Below, piece by piece: positions 32,479 through 41,044 of a stretch of 41,044 bases of DNA (position 1 is the first letter of the stretch; the number at the start of each line of letters is the position of its first letter). The DNA comes from an uncultured Ruminococcus sp. (GTDB taxonomy: Bacteria; Bacillota; Clostridia; Oscillospirales; Ruminococcaceae). Location: the NCBI GenBank assembly GCA_947627625.1, contig CANQWR010000015.1:1-41044 (forward strand), written 5' to 3'. The notes under the pieces are model-generated. The model had not been told where the DNA came from. It saw nothing but the letters and a program-made list of their open reading frames with translations, and ran no database searches. The translations under genes and the position numbers were made by a program.

Positions 32479-32721
32479 ATGAACATATCACAGGCTGTTG
32501 CGTTCAGGATTCTTGAACTCTGCAAAAAGAACAACATCACTGTCAACAAATTGAGTACAATGTCCGCTGTAACACAGTCAACGGTAAACGATATTGTGAA
32601 CAACCGCTCTAAAAATATAGGCATTGCGACTATTAAAAAGCTCTGTGACGGTCTTGAAATATCTATAACGGAGTTTTTTGACACGCCCTATTTCAGAGAA
32701 CTTGAACAGGAAATCCACTGA
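32479..32721 (+). CDS. XRE-family helix-turn-helix regulator
   Basis: A small DNA-binding protein, 80 residues from the ATG at 32479, which has GGATGG 8 bases upstream; an in-frame ATG at 32467 overlaps that site. Nearly the whole chain is a Cro/C1-type HTH: ILELCKKNNITVNKLSTMSAVTQSTVNDIVNNRSKNIGIATIKKLCDGLEISITEFF, with the recognition helix around VTQSTVNDIVN. No ligand or dimerisation domain is attached. It is divergent from the 20-residue peptide gene and probably controls it through the CGGT-N2-ACCG palindromes. A terminator follows. Confidence 0.88.
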   Translation: MNISQAVAFRILELCKKNNITVNKLSTMSAVTQSTVNDIVNNRSKNIGIATIKKLCDGLEISITEFFDTPYFRELEQEIH

Positions 32722-32729
32722 AAAATGTG

Positions 32730-32767
32730 AAAACTCCCGACAATTTTCAAGCTGTCGGGAGTTTTTT
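32730..32767 (+). terminator. terminator of the XRE regulator gene
   Basis: ACTCCCGACA (about 32733-32742) pairs with TGTCGGGAGT (32753-32762) and is followed by TTTTTT. It lies just past the XRE stop. Confidence 0.92.
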
Positions 32768-32778
32768 CTGTATCAGTC

Positions 32779-32816
32779 AAAAAAGCCACAGTGCTTTCAC
32801 ACCGTGGCTCTTTTTT
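32779..32816 (-). terminator. str operon / tuf terminator
   Basis: On the minus strand AGCCACGG...GTGGCT forms a stem followed by TTTTTTGA, 20 bases beyond the tuf stop. The plus strand also has a T run after it, so it may be bidirectional and insulate the convergent XRE gene. Confidence 0.88.
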
Positions 32817-32834
32817 GTAAATTATTTATTAAAA

Positions 32835-34037
32835 TTATTCCTCAATCGCTGTAACGACACCTGAACCTACTGTTCTACCACCCTCACGGATAGCGAAACG
32901 GAGTCCCTCCTCGATAGCGATAGGAGTGATAAGCTCAACCTTCATCTCAACGTTATCACCGGGCATACACATCTCCTTGTCAGCGGGGAGTGAAACTATA
33001 CCTGTAACGTCTGTTGTTCTGAAATAGAACTGAGGTCTGTAGTTGTTGAAGAACGGAGTGTGTCTGCCGCCCTCGTCCTTTTTAAGAACGTACACCTGAC
33101 CTGAGAACTTGGTGTGGGGGTGAATTGAACCGGGTTTGCAAAGAACCTGTCCACGCTCAACCTTGTCTCTTGTGATACCACGGAGAAGTGCACCAACGTT
33201 GTCACCAGCCTCGCAGAAGTCAAGAGTCTTTCTGAACATCTCAAGACCCGTAACGACTGTTGTCTGCTTTTCGTCGGAGAGACCAACGATTTCAACCTGC
33301 TCGTTTACATTGAGTTTTCCTCTCTCAACACGTCCCGTAACGACAGTACCACGTCCCGAAATAGTCATAGTGTCCTCAATAGGCATGAGGAACGGCTTAG
33401 CGTCGTCTCTCTCAGGGCTGGGAATGAACTCGTCAACAGCGTTCATAAGCTCGATAATAGGAGCGTACTCGGGAGCAGAGAGATCATTGCTTGTGCATTC
33501 AAGAGCCTGAAGTGCTGAACCCTTGATGATGGGAGTGTCGTCTCCGGGGAAGTCGTAGGAGTTGAGGAGGTCACGGATGTCCATATCAACGAGTTCGATA
33601 AGCTCTTCATCGTCAACCTGGTCAGCCTTGTTCATGAACACAACGATTGCAGGAACGCCAACCTGACGTGCAAGAAGAATGTGCTCTCTTGTCTGAGCCA
33701 TAGGACCGTCGGAAGCCGCAACAACGAGGATCGCACCGTCCATCTGAGCTGCACCTGTAATCATGTTCTTAACGTAGTCAGCGTGACCTGGGCAGTCAAC
33801 GTGAGCATAGTGACGCTTGTCTGTCTCGTACTCAACGTGAGCTGTGTTGATTGTGATTCCACGCTCTCTCTCCTCGGGGGCTTTGTCAATCATGTCATAA
33901 GCCTCGTACTTAGCCTGACCTTTCATAGCGAGAACCTTTGTGATAGCAGCGGTAAGAGTGGTCTTACCGTGGTCAACGTGTCCGATAGTACCAATGTTCA
34001 CATGGGGTTTGGTACGTTCAAATTTAGCCTTTGCCAT
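32835..34037 (-). CDS. tuf: elongation factor Tu
   Basis: GTPase delivering aminoacyl-tRNA to the ribosome. The 400-residue protein is full length and highly conserved: [10 protein letters not shown] (P-loop), the switch I region around [36 protein letters not shown] for guanine recognition, then domains II and III. It is the last gene of the str operon but has its own promoter in the 191-base gap after fusA. An AAGGAGG ribosome site precedes the ATG. Codon use is strongly biased, as expected for a highly expressed gene. Confidence 0.98.
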   Translation of the reverse strand: MAKAKFERTKPHVNIGTIGHVDHGKTTLTAAITKVLAMKGQAKYEAYDMIDKAPEERERGITINTAHVEYETDKRHYAHVDCPGHADYVKNMITGAAQMDGAILVVAASDGPMAQTREHILLARQVGVPAIVVFMNKADQVDDEELIELVDMDIRDLLNSYDFPGDDTPIIKGSALQALECTSNDLSAPEYAPIIELMNAVDEFIPSPERDDAKPFLMPIEDTMTISGRGTVVTGRVERGKLNVNEQVEIVGLSDEKQTTVVTGLEMFRKTLDFCEAGDNVGALLRGITRDKVERGQVLCKPGSIHPHTKFSGQVYVLKKDEGGRHTPFFNNYRPQFYFRTTDVTGIVSLPADKEMCMPGDNVEMKVELITPIAIEEGLRFAIREGGRTVGSGVVTAIEE

Positions 34038-34092
34038 TGGAAAAATTCCTCCTTGTAGAAATGATAGAAAAATCAGAAAAACCTGTATATAT

Positions 34093-34160
34093 ATTATACC
34101 AGATTATTCTTGTAAAATCAAGTGCTGTGAGGAAAAAATTTCTCAAAAGCACCTGATTTT
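34093..34160 (-). promoter_or_regulatory. tuf promoter overlapping a fusA-tuf intergenic hairpin
   Basis: Minus strand TTGATT (34121-34116), 17-base spacer, TATAAT (34098-34093) preceded by TGG. The -35 lies within the distal arm of a 13-bp hairpin: bases 34148-34160 pair with 34114-34126, with one G-U. Transcription from fusA would pass through this hairpin, which could reduce read-through while the promoter boosts tuf. Confidence 0.7.
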
Positions 34161-34228
34161 GTGAATCACACATAAATTGCACGCAAAATATGTGAATTAT
34201 GACGAATTTTTTTATAAAATTACAGAAA

Positions 34229-36307
34229 TCAGCCCTTTGCCCTGCTGGACATTATCTTCTCGGCAATGCTCTTAGGCACTTCCTGATAGCTGTGGGGTTC
34301 CATGACGTACTGTCCACGTCCCTGTGTGTTGGAACGGAGATCGGAAGTATAGCCGAACATCTCCTGAAGCGGAACAAGTGCATCAATCTGGATAGAGCCT
34401 GTTCTTGACTCCTGTCCCTGAATCTGTCCACGCCTTGAACTGAGGTCTCCTATAACAGTACCCGTGTACTCGTCGGGGACGATTACGGACACTTTCATAA
34501 CAGGTTCCATAAGGACTGCCTGTGCCTGTTTGAGTGCCTCTTTGAAAGCTATTGAACCTGCTGTCTTGAACGCCATTTCGGAGGAGTCGACCTCGTGATA
34601 TGAACCGTCATAAAGCTCAACCTTAACGTCCACAACTTCATAGCCTGCGAGTATACCTGCTTTCATAGCACCCTGTATACCTGCGTCAACAGCGGGGATA
34701 TACTCCTTCGGGATTGAACCGCCGACAACGGAGTTCTTGAACTCATAGCCCTTGCCGGACTCGTTCGGCTCAACACGGATTTTAACGTGACCGTACTGTC
34801 CCGAACCACCTGTCTGTTTCTTGTATTTGTAGTCAATATCGGCATTGCCCTTGATTGTCTCTTTGTAAGCAACCTGCGGTGCACCGACATTTGCCTCTAC
34901 CTTAAATTCACGGAGAAGTCTGTCAACGATAATATCAAGGTGGAGTTCTCCCATACCTGCGATAATAGTCTGACCTGTCTCCTCGTCAGTCCACGTCTTG
35001 AAAGTCGGGTCTTCCTCAGCGAGTTTGCCGAGTGCTATGCCCATCTTGTCCTGACCTGCTTTTGTCTTAGGCTCAATTGCAAGCTGGATAACAGGCTCGG
35101 GGAAGTCCATGGACTCAAGTATAATCGGGTGCTTCTCGTCACAGAGAGTGTCGCCCGTTGTTGTATTTTTGAGACCTACCGCTGCGGCAATGTCTCCGGA
35201 ATAAACAGTTGTGAGGTCTTTTCTGTGGTTGGCGTGCATCTGCACGATACGTCCGAAACGCTCACGGCTGTCCTTTGTAGCGTTGAGAACAGAGTCGCCC
35301 TGATTTATCACACCCGAATAAACTCTGAAAAATGCGAGTTTTCCGACAAACGGGTCTGTAGTAATCTTGAATGCGAGAGCTGAGAACGGCTCGTCATCGG
35401 AAGACGGTCTCTCCTCCTCCTCGTCTGTGTCGGGGTTTACGCCCTTTATTGCGGGGACATCAAGCGGTGAGGGCATATAGTCTATAATAGCGTCAAGAAG
35501 TTTCTGAACGCCCTTGTTTCTGTAGGAAGTACCGCAAGTAACAGGTACCATGTGGTTGGCGATAGTAGCCTTGCGGATAACGGACTTTATTTCTTCGATA
35601 GTGAGTTCCTCACCGTTGAAATATTTTTCCATAAGTTCATCGTCCTGCTCCACAACGTGCTCAACCATGTCATCGTGATACTGCTGTGCCTTTTCAAGCA
35701 TATCCTCGGGTATCTCCTCAACACGGATGTCCTTTCCAAGGTCGTCGTAATAAACATACGCTTTCATCTCGACAAGGTCGATAATTCCCCTGAAAGTGTC
35801 CTCTGAACCTATCGGGAGCTGTATCGGTACGGCATTACATTTGAGTCTGTCCTTCATCATGTCGATAACACGGTAGAAGTCCGCACCCATTATGTCCATC
35901 TTGTTTACATAAGCCATACGGGGTACTTTGTAGTTGTCAGCCTGTCTCCAGACGGTTTCAGACTGCGGTTCAACACCGCCCTTTGCACAGAGTACGGTAA
36001 CAGAACCGTCAAGCACACGGAGTGAACGCTCAACCTCAACAGTGAAGTCAACGTGTCCGGGAGTGTCTATGATGTTCAGTCTGTGACCTGCCCAGTAACA
36101 GGTTGTTGCGGCAGAAGTAATCGTGATACCTCTCTCTTTCTCCTGGTCCATGTAGTCCATTGTGGAGGCACCATCGTGAGTTTCGCCTATCTTGTGGTTT
36201 ACGCCTGTATAGTAAAGTATACGCTCGGTAGTGGTAGTCTTTCCCGCATCAATATGAGCCATGATACCGATATTTCTGGTGTTTTCAAGTGTACATTCTC
36301 TTGCCAT
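34229..36307 (-). CDS. fusA: elongation factor G
   Basis: Translocase GTPase of protein synthesis. 692 residues, normal length: [16 protein letters not shown]-loop, [12 protein letters not shown] switch [13 protein letters not shown], then domains II-V ending MSSRAKG. Located after rpsG with an 18-base gap and AGGTTG-type ribosome site, in the standard str operon order. No sign of a fusidic-acid resistance paralogue; it is the housekeeping form. Confidence 0.98.
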   Translation of the reverse strand: MARECTLENTRNIGIMAHIDAGKTTTTERILYYTGVNHKIGETHDGASTMDYMDQEKERGITITSAATTCYWAGHRLNIIDTPGHVDFTVEVERSLRVLDGSVTVLCAKGGVEPQSETVWRQADNYKVPRMAYVNKMDIMGADFYRVIDMMKDRLKCNAVPIQLPIGSEDTFRGIIDLVEMKAYVYYDDLGKDIRVEEIPEDMLEKAQQYHDDMVEHVVEQDDELMEKYFNGEELTIEEIKSVIRKATIANHMVPVTCGTSYRNKGVQKLLDAIIDYMPSPLDVPAIKGVNPDTDEEEERPSSDDEPFSALAFKITTDPFVGKLAFFRVYSGVINQGDSVLNATKDSRERFGRIVQMHANHRKDLTTVYSGDIAAAVGLKNTTTGDTLCDEKHPIILESMDFPEPVIQLAIEPKTKAGQDKMGIALGKLAEEDPTFKTWTDEETGQTIIAGMGELHLDIIVDRLLREFKVEANVGAPQVAYKETIKGNADIDYKYKKQTGGSGQYGHVKIRVEPNESGKGYEFKNSVVGGSIPKEYIPAVDAGIQGAMKAGILAGYEVVDVKVELYDGSYHEVDSSEMAFKTAGSIAFKEALKQAQAVLMEPVMKVSVIVPDEYTGTVIGDLSSRRGQIQGQESRTGSIQIDALVPLQEMFGYTSDLRSNTQGRGQYVMEPHSYQEVPKSIAEKIMSSRAKG

Positions 36308-36325
36308 AAAATATCAACCTCCGAC

Positions 36326-36796
36326 TTACCAGCGGTAGTGGGCAAACGCCTTGTTTGCCTCTGCCATCTTGTGTGTGTCATCACGTTTCTTGCAAGCACC
36401 GCCTGTGCCGTTGAGTGCATCGAGAATTTCGCCTGCAAGTCTCTCTTTCATAGTCTTTTCGTTTCTCTCTCTGGAGTACTTTGTTATCCAGCGGAGACCG
36501 AGCGTCTGTCTTCTCTCAGGTCTTACTTCCATAGGAACCTGATAAGTTGCACCGCCCAGACGGCGTGCCTTTACTTCGAGTTCAGGCATGATGTTCTCCA
36601 TAGCCTGCTCAAACACCTCAAGAGCGTCCTTGCCTGTCTTTTCGGCAACAATGTCAAAGGCACCGTATACGATTTTCTGAGCGACACCCTTTTTGCCGTC
36701 CAGCATTATGTTGTTTATAAGACGTGTAACAAGCTTTGAGTTGTAAACAGGGTCCTGAAGCACGTCACGCTTTGCGATATTACCTCTCCTTGGCAT
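36326..36796 (-). CDS. rpsG: 30S ribosomal protein S7
   Basis: Binds the 3' major domain of 16S rRNA and begins assembly of the small-subunit head. I choose the ATG at 36796 ([17 protein letters not shown] 10 bases upstream), giving 156 residues, the usual size; a longer upstream extension has no family similarity. All conserved segments ([30 protein letters not shown] end) are intact. The rpsL-rpsG gap (36797-37034) is 238 bases, longer than typical, and I see no clear promoter in it. Confidence 0.97.
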   Translation of the reverse strand: MPRRGNIAKRDVLQDPVYNSKLVTRLINNIMLDGKKGVAQKIVYGAFDIVAEKTGKDALEVFEQAMENIMPELEVKARRLGGATYQVPMEVRPERRQTLGLRWITKYSRERNEKTMKERLAGEILDALNGTGGACKKRDDTHKMAEANKAFAHYRW

Positions 36797-37034
36797 AATT
36801 CGCTTCCCTCCTTCATATAGATTCATGAAATCACAGGTACTCGCACCGCACCGATTACTGCCCGAAATATTATTCACGGCAAACTTCACCGGTCAATGTG
36901 TCAGAGCCAATGCAGAGAGGATTTGTCCGAAATACGGACGAAATCTATATAAACTCCGCACAACCCTGCGGTAAGAATTATCCTAAATGATTTTAATTTT
37001 TTTGAATTTCAGCTTTATTTCCCTTTGCGGAAAA

Positions 37035-37451
37035 TTACTTCTGCTTGGGTCTCTTTGCACCATACTTTGAACGTGCCTGCATTCTGTTTGCAACGCCCTG
37101 GGCATCGAGTGCACCTCTGATGATGTGGTAACGCACACCGGGGAGGTCCTTTACACGTCCGCCCCTTATAAGGACAACGCTGTGTTCCTGAAGGTTGTGT
37201 CCCATACCGGGGATGTAAGATGTTACCTCATAGCCGTTAGTGAGCTTTACTCTGGCGATTTTCCTGACAGCAGAGTTAGGCTTTTTAGGTGTCGCAGTTC
37301 TGACAGCCGTGCAAACTCCTCTCTTCTGGGGCGAACTCTGGTCGGTCTGAGCCTTTTTCTTGGCGTTGTAACCCTTCTGAAGTGCAGGTGCTGTTGACTT
37401 TGTTTCGAGGTCTTTTCTGCCCTTGCGGACGAGCTGGTTAAAGGTTGGCAT
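37035..37451 (-). CDS. rpsL: 30S ribosomal protein S12
   Basis: Decoding-centre ribosomal protein, first gene of the str operon. 138 residues, with the usual Firmicutes insert near the N-terminus. [17 protein letters not shown] carries the Lys that is changed in streptomycin-resistant mutants of other species; here it is the wild-type Lys. Also [17 protein letters not shown]. It is preceded by a perfect promoter ~70 bases upstream. Confidence 0.98.
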   Translation of the reverse strand: MPTFNQLVRKGRKDLETKSTAPALQKGYNAKKKAQTDQSSPQKRGVCTAVRTATPKKPNSAVRKIARVKLTNGYEVTSYIPGMGHNLQEHSVVLIRGGRVKDLPGVRYHIIRGALDAQGVANRMQARSKYGAKRPKQK

Positions 37452-37519
37452 AAATCATTCTCCTTTCCGAAAATATTTGCTCCGTGAAACTGCAAAAAAA
37501 CAGCAGTTGAGCAAATTTT

Positions 37520-37548
37520 ATTATATATCAGAAAAACCGTTTTGTCAA
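37520..37548 (-). promoter_or_regulatory. str operon promoter (perfect sigma-A consensus)
   Basis: Minus strand TTGACA (37548-37543), 17-base spacer, TATAAT (37525-37520). Drives rpsL-rpsG-fusA(-tuf). The 5' UTR of ~60 bases contains a GAAAGGAG ribosome site for rpsL. Confidence 0.9.
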
Positions 37549-37636
37549 GAACTTTTCTCAAAAAAAACGGCTTTCTGCATATTTTTGGATATTTTACTCA
37601 AAATAAAACAATATATCCGAAATTTTATAGTACAAA

Positions 37637-39079
37637 TCAATAAGAGTTTTTCTTTATCGCAAACAGCATTATAAGCGGGTAGACTTCAAGTCTGCCGACA
37701 AGCATATCAAAACAGAGAACTATCTTTGAAAAGGCGTTGAGACCGCTTAAATTTCCCGACGTGCTGAACCGTCCGACACCGTAGCCTATATTATTCATAC
37801 AGGTCGTGACAGCCGATGCCGACTCCTCTATTGAAAACTGGTCGAGACTTATCAGCAGCAGCGACACACAGAAAATTATCAGAAATATTATAAGATAGTT
37901 TGAAGCTCCTCTTATGACCGCCTTTTCAACGGGTTTTCCGTCCATTTTGACCGTTGCGACTGCTCTCGGACTGACTATGTATTTCAGTTCTTTGATACCC
38001 GTCTTGAATATTATCATTATCCTTGCGACTTTCATTCCGCCGCCCGTTGAACCCGCACACGAACCTATGAACATTAAAATTAAAAGAAGTGTCTGTGAAA
38101 ATACGGGGAACTGCGATGTATCTGTGTTTGAAAATCCCGCTGAAGTTATAGTTGACGCTACCATGAAAAAGGCGTGGCGGAGAGCCTGCCCGAAAGACTC
38201 CGATATTCCCAGTATATTGAGAGTTATAATTGCCGTTGCAATTAAAATTATAGAAAAATACGTCCTGACTTCTTCGTTTTTGTAGGCGAGTGAGAATTTT
38301 TTTATTAAAATATAATAGTACAGATTGAAATTCACTCCGAACAGTATTATAAATACCGCTATCACCATTTCCACATATACGCTGTTGTAGTGTGCTATAC
38401 TGTCGTTCCAGACTGAAAATCCTCCCGTTCCCGCAGAGGAACAGGCGTGTATGACCGCCTCATAAAACGGCACTCCCCCGAACATCAGCATTATTATTTC
38501 AAGGACCGTCAGAGAGATATATATTCCGTACAGAATCTGTGCAGTGTATTTTGACTTTGAGACAAGTCTGCCGACGTTTGGTCCCGCACACTCCGCACGC
38601 ATCATGTGCATTGTCCTTGAATCGTTGCTTGACATAACGGCAAGTACAAACATCAGCACTCCCATACCGCCGAGCCAGTGCGTAAAAGCCCTCCAGAACA
38701 GACACGATTTCGACATACTCTCAACATCGCTCAATATTGTCGCTCCCGTTGTCGTAAAGCCCGAAACGGTCTCAAATAATGCACTCGGATAGTCGGGTAT
38801 CTCCCCCGAAATCACAAACGGTATAGCACCTATTGCGGACATCGTAATCCAAGAGAGTGCGACACTGACAAAGCCCTCCATTGAGAAAACCGAATTGTTT
38901 TTCGGCTTTTTTATGGTGAACAGTATCGCTGCCGCAATTGTTATAACAAAAGGTATTCCAAAGGAGGCTATGACGTGCTGTTCGCCGTATATAAACCCCA
39001 CTATCACGGGCAGGATCATACAGCCCCCCACGACTTTCAAGATCTGTCCCATGATATATAAAATCATTTTGTAATTCAT
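37637..39079 (-). CDS. trkH: Trk/Ktr-type potassium transporter membrane subunit
   Basis: Ion-conducting subunit of a K+ uptake system, 480 residues, polytopic. Four selectivity-filter-like repeats are visible: GFTTTGAT, AGTGGF, ITSAGF and NNIGYG, each with the key glycine. LVGRLEVYP near the end is a TrkH/KtrB signature. It is 24 bases downstream of trkA on the same strand, so both subunits share a transcript. TrkH and KtrB are hard to separate by eye; the two-domain TrkA partner supports TrkH. Confidence 0.93.
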   Translation of the reverse strand: MNYKMILYIMGQILKVVGGCMILPVIVGFIYGEQHVIASFGIPFVITIAAAILFTIKKPKNNSVFSMEGFVSVALSWITMSAIGAIPFVISGEIPDYPSALFETVSGFTTTGATILSDVESMSKSCLFWRAFTHWLGGMGVLMFVLAVMSSNDSRTMHMMRAECAGPNVGRLVSKSKYTAQILYGIYISLTVLEIIMLMFGGVPFYEAVIHACSSAGTGGFSVWNDSIAHYNSVYVEMVIAVFIILFGVNFNLYYYILIKKFSLAYKNEEVRTYFSIILIATAIITLNILGISESFGQALRHAFFMVASTITSAGFSNTDTSQFPVFSQTLLLILMFIGSCAGSTGGGMKVARIMIIFKTGIKELKYIVSPRAVATVKMDGKPVEKAVIRGASNYLIIFLIIFCVSLLLISLDQFSIEESASAVTTCMNNIGYGVGRFSTSGNLSGLNAFSKIVLCFDMLVGRLEVYPLIMLFAIKKNSY

Positions 39080-39103
39080 GTCAAAAAATATACCCCTGAA
39101 AGA

Positions 39104-40462
39104 TTACACAAAAATTTCTTTCAAATCGTCAAAACCCTTGTTTGTGGTGACTATCACAACGCTGTCGTTCACTTTCAGACAGTCGTCACCCTTCGGCACA
39201 ATGAGTTCGTTTCCCCTGACTATACTCGCTATCAGTATTCCGCTTCTCAGCTTTAACTTTTTAAGCGGTACGTTCACATAGTCCCTCTGCTCACGCACGA
39301 CAAACTCTATAGCTTCAAGTTTGTCGTTCACAAGCCTGTAAAGTGTTATGATATTATTTCCCTGTGAATTTTGCTTTGCCCTGACGTACTGCAAAATCTG
39401 GCTGACTGTTATTGATTTGGGTGATATTATACTGTCAAGGTCGAGGGTTTCCGTCAGTTGCAGAAGTGTCATTCTGTTCACTTTCGTCACGACTTTTTCA
39501 ACTCCGTTGTTCTTTGCCATAAGTGACAGCAATATATTCTCCTCGTCAATGCCCGTCAGCGTGACAACAGCGTCAGCATCGTAAACTCTCTCCTCTTTCA
39601 GCAAGTCGTGGTCTGTACCGTCACCGCATATTATGCTGACTTTGTTAAGGTTCTGGCTGAGCTGTTCACAGCGTTTTTCGTCCACCTCTATTATCTTGAC
39701 TTTAACACCCATTTCTATAAGCTGTCTTGCAAGGTGATAGCCGACTCTTCCCCCGCCTATCAGCACGGCGGATTTGACTCTCTTCTCCCTGTAGACCGCA
39801 CTTATACTCTTGAAAAATTTGACAAGTGCCGTGTGGGAGGCGGTCATGTGAATTTTGTCGCCTGCGTGGAGTACAAAATTTCCGTCGGGGATTATCAACT
39901 CCTCACCCCTCTGTACCGCACATATCAGCACGTCAAGTCTCAGTCTCCTTGACAACTGGTTCAGTGCAAGATTTTCAAGGATACTTCCCTTTGTAATCTT
40001 TATCTCCGCAAGGTCAACCCTGCCCTTTGCAAAGGACTCTATATTTATCGCTTCGGGATAACGCAAGACTTTTGCTATCTCGTTTGCGGCGTTGTAGTCG
40101 GGGTTCACCATCATGCTTATACCCAGTTCCTCACGCATAAACACAAGCTGTTTGTCAAATTCGGGACTTCTCACCCTCGCTATACAGTGTCTCGCCTTCA
40201 TCTTCTTTGCTATCAGACATGACAGTATATTCACCTCGTCCGAACTCGTCACCGCTATGAAAATACTCGCCTTGTGTACATCTGCCTCCGCAAGTATACT
40301 CGTTTGCAGACAGTTTCCCACAACTCCCTTGCAATCGTAGTCAGTAGTAAGATTATTTACCCTGACTTCGTTTCGGTCAATGACTGTCACCCTGTGTTCA
40401 CCGCTCAGAATACCTACAAGGGCTGTACCGACTTTTCCGCCCCCGACAACAATAATATCCAA
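39104..40462 (-). CDS. trkA: Trk system potassium uptake protein TrkA
   Basis: Cytosolic nucleotide-binding gating subunit of the TrkH channel. The 452-residue protein is the two-RCK form: Rossmann domain 1 starts with VVGGGKVGTALV (~5-16), TrkA-C domain 1 lies at ~140-220, Rossmann domain 2 starts at IGGGRVGYHLA (~230), and TrkA-C domain 2 is at ~370-452. First gene of the trkA-trkH operon with a perfect promoter. GGAGG lies 6 bases before the ATG. Confidence 0.95.
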   Translation of the reverse strand: MDIIVVGGGKVGTALVGILSGEHRVTVIDRNEVRVNNLTTDYDCKGVVGNCLQTSILAEADVHKASIFIAVTSSDEVNILSCLIAKKMKARHCIARVRSPEFDKQLVFMREELGISMMVNPDYNAANEIAKVLRYPEAINIESFAKGRVDLAEIKITKGSILENLALNQLSRRLRLDVLICAVQRGEELIIPDGNFVLHAGDKIHMTASHTALVKFFKSISAVYREKRVKSAVLIGGGRVGYHLARQLIEMGVKVKIIEVDEKRCEQLSQNLNKVSIICGDGTDHDLLKEERVYDADAVVTLTGIDEENILLSLMAKNNGVEKVVTKVNRMTLLQLTETLDLDSIISPKSITVSQILQYVRAKQNSQGNNIITLYRLVNDKLEAIEFVVREQRDYVNVPLKKLKLRSGILIASIVRGNELIVPKGDDCLKVNDSVVIVTTNKGFDDLKEIFV

Positions 40463-40517
40463 AAAACATTCCTCCAGAAAATTTCAGATAATAATATGAT
40501 ATAATATATTATAATAA

Positions 40518-40546
40518 ATTATATCATTGTGAGAATAATTTGTCAA
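40518..40546 (-). promoter_or_regulatory. trkA-trkH promoter (perfect sigma-A consensus)
   Basis: Minus strand TTGACA (40546-40541), 17-base spacer, TATAAT (40523-40518) in an ATGATATAAT context. The start region is a long alternating TA tract (40497-40520). Confidence 0.88.
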
Positions 40547-40587
40547 TAGAATATCTCCCCTATTTTTATCTTTCAGGGAGACTATGC

Positions 40588-41044
40588 CCAAAAAATAATT
40601 TTATTAAAATTATATTTTTTTAGAATTTTTTCTATCAAAATAATTGTGGAGCAGGTGCAGTTCCATCTAAATATTAGAACGATAAGGGGCAGGGGGCTTT
40701 GCCCCCTGAACCCCCACTGGGGGCTTTGCCCCCAGACCCCCATCGGGGGGAAGAATCCCCCCGAACCCCCCATGATTATCCCCACAGAAGAAACAAACTC
40801 CATCCCATGATAGTCTACTGCTTTAATTTCGGGGGTCTGGGGGATTTAATTAGAACGATAGGAGACAGGGGCTTTGCCCCAAAAAATAATTTTCTTAAAA
40901 TATATTTTTTAGAATTTTTTCTATTAAAACAATTGTGGAGCAGGTGCAGTTCCCTCTGAATATTAGAACGATAAGGGGCAGGGGGCTTCGCCCCCTGAAC
41001 CCCCACAAGGGGCTCCGCCCCTTGACCCCGCTGGGGGGAAGTAT
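40588..41044 (+). repeat. GC-rich hairpin repeat, composite copy R9, cut by the window edge
   Basis: Forward composite at the right edge. A full unit comprises the AT-rich hairpin (40597-40615), a spacer with GTGGAGCAGGTGCAGTTCC, core AGAACGATAAGGGGCAG (40676-40692), the hairpin chain to 40762, CATGATTATCCCCACAG and the TAGTCTACTGCTTTAATTTC end module. It runs into a short AACGATAGGAGACAGGGGC hairpin and then a second AT-rich hairpin (from 40881), the same spacer and a second core (40972). The two iterations are offset by about 291 bases. No gene is visible in 40547-41044. Confidence 0.87.

Overview
The window looks like a chromosomal segment of a low-to-medium GC Gram-positive anaerobe of the Ruminococcus / Oscillospiraceae type. 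The first ~68 bases are the reversed 5' end of a 16S rRNA gene with a clostridial cluster IV-like start. Promoters are sigma-A type, ribosome binding sites are strong GGAGG types, leucine control is by a T-box, and the gene content (HydE, PspA, clostridial str operon order) fits. This placement is inference from a short rRNA stub and gene families.

Layout. Bases 1-530, minus strand: 16S 5' end, its leader, and two tandem promoters that both match the sigma-A consensus exactly. 530-2570, minus: a membrane-anchored transglutaminase-like protein and a NYN nuclease-like protein with two LOTUS (OST-HTH) domains. 2720-3300, minus: a Val-Asp-Phe-Gly tRNA operon with promoter and terminator. 3440-6400, minus: cysE, an unknown gene coupled to it, and cysS. 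6470-8950, minus: a large membrane-anchored acidic surface protein. 9030-10100, plus: pspA with a 5'-terminal RNA stem and a 56-residue membrane protein.

10.1-29.5 kb, plus: a long branched-chain amino acid region. In order it holds a Leu-type T-box and leuA; a promoter and candidate Ile-rich leader peptide; ilvB, ilvN, ilvC and ilvD; two small membrane proteins; leuC, leuD and leuB; a DUF815 ATPase; ilvA and ridA. It is followed by nadA, hydE and a U32-like protein. Together these genes convert threonine and pyruvate to isoleucine, valine and leucine precursors. The final transaminase (ilvE) is not present. 29.5-32.0 kb holds serC and serA, the first steps of serine synthesis, which also feed cysE. 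32.0-32.8 kb holds a divergent pair: a 20-residue peptide gene and an XRE regulator sharing a palindromic operator. 32.8-37.5 kb, minus, is the str operon (rpsL, rpsG, fusA, tuf). 37.6-40.5 kb, minus, is trkA-trkH for potassium uptake.

The most unusual content is a family of GC-rich, hairpin-dense intergenic repeats found at nine places between 10.5 kb and the right edge, in both orientations. They occupy most intergenic gaps of the biosynthetic region and make up roughly 6% of the window. Each is built from the same modules: an AT-rich hairpin, a conserved AACGATAAGGGGCAG core, a chain of G-run/C-run hairpins with mostly 3-base loops, and a conserved tail. Two loci contain tandem iterations. 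I do not recognise this as a named family. A second theme is attenuation-like control of the same pathway: the T-box, the leader peptide and a structured ilvD leader.
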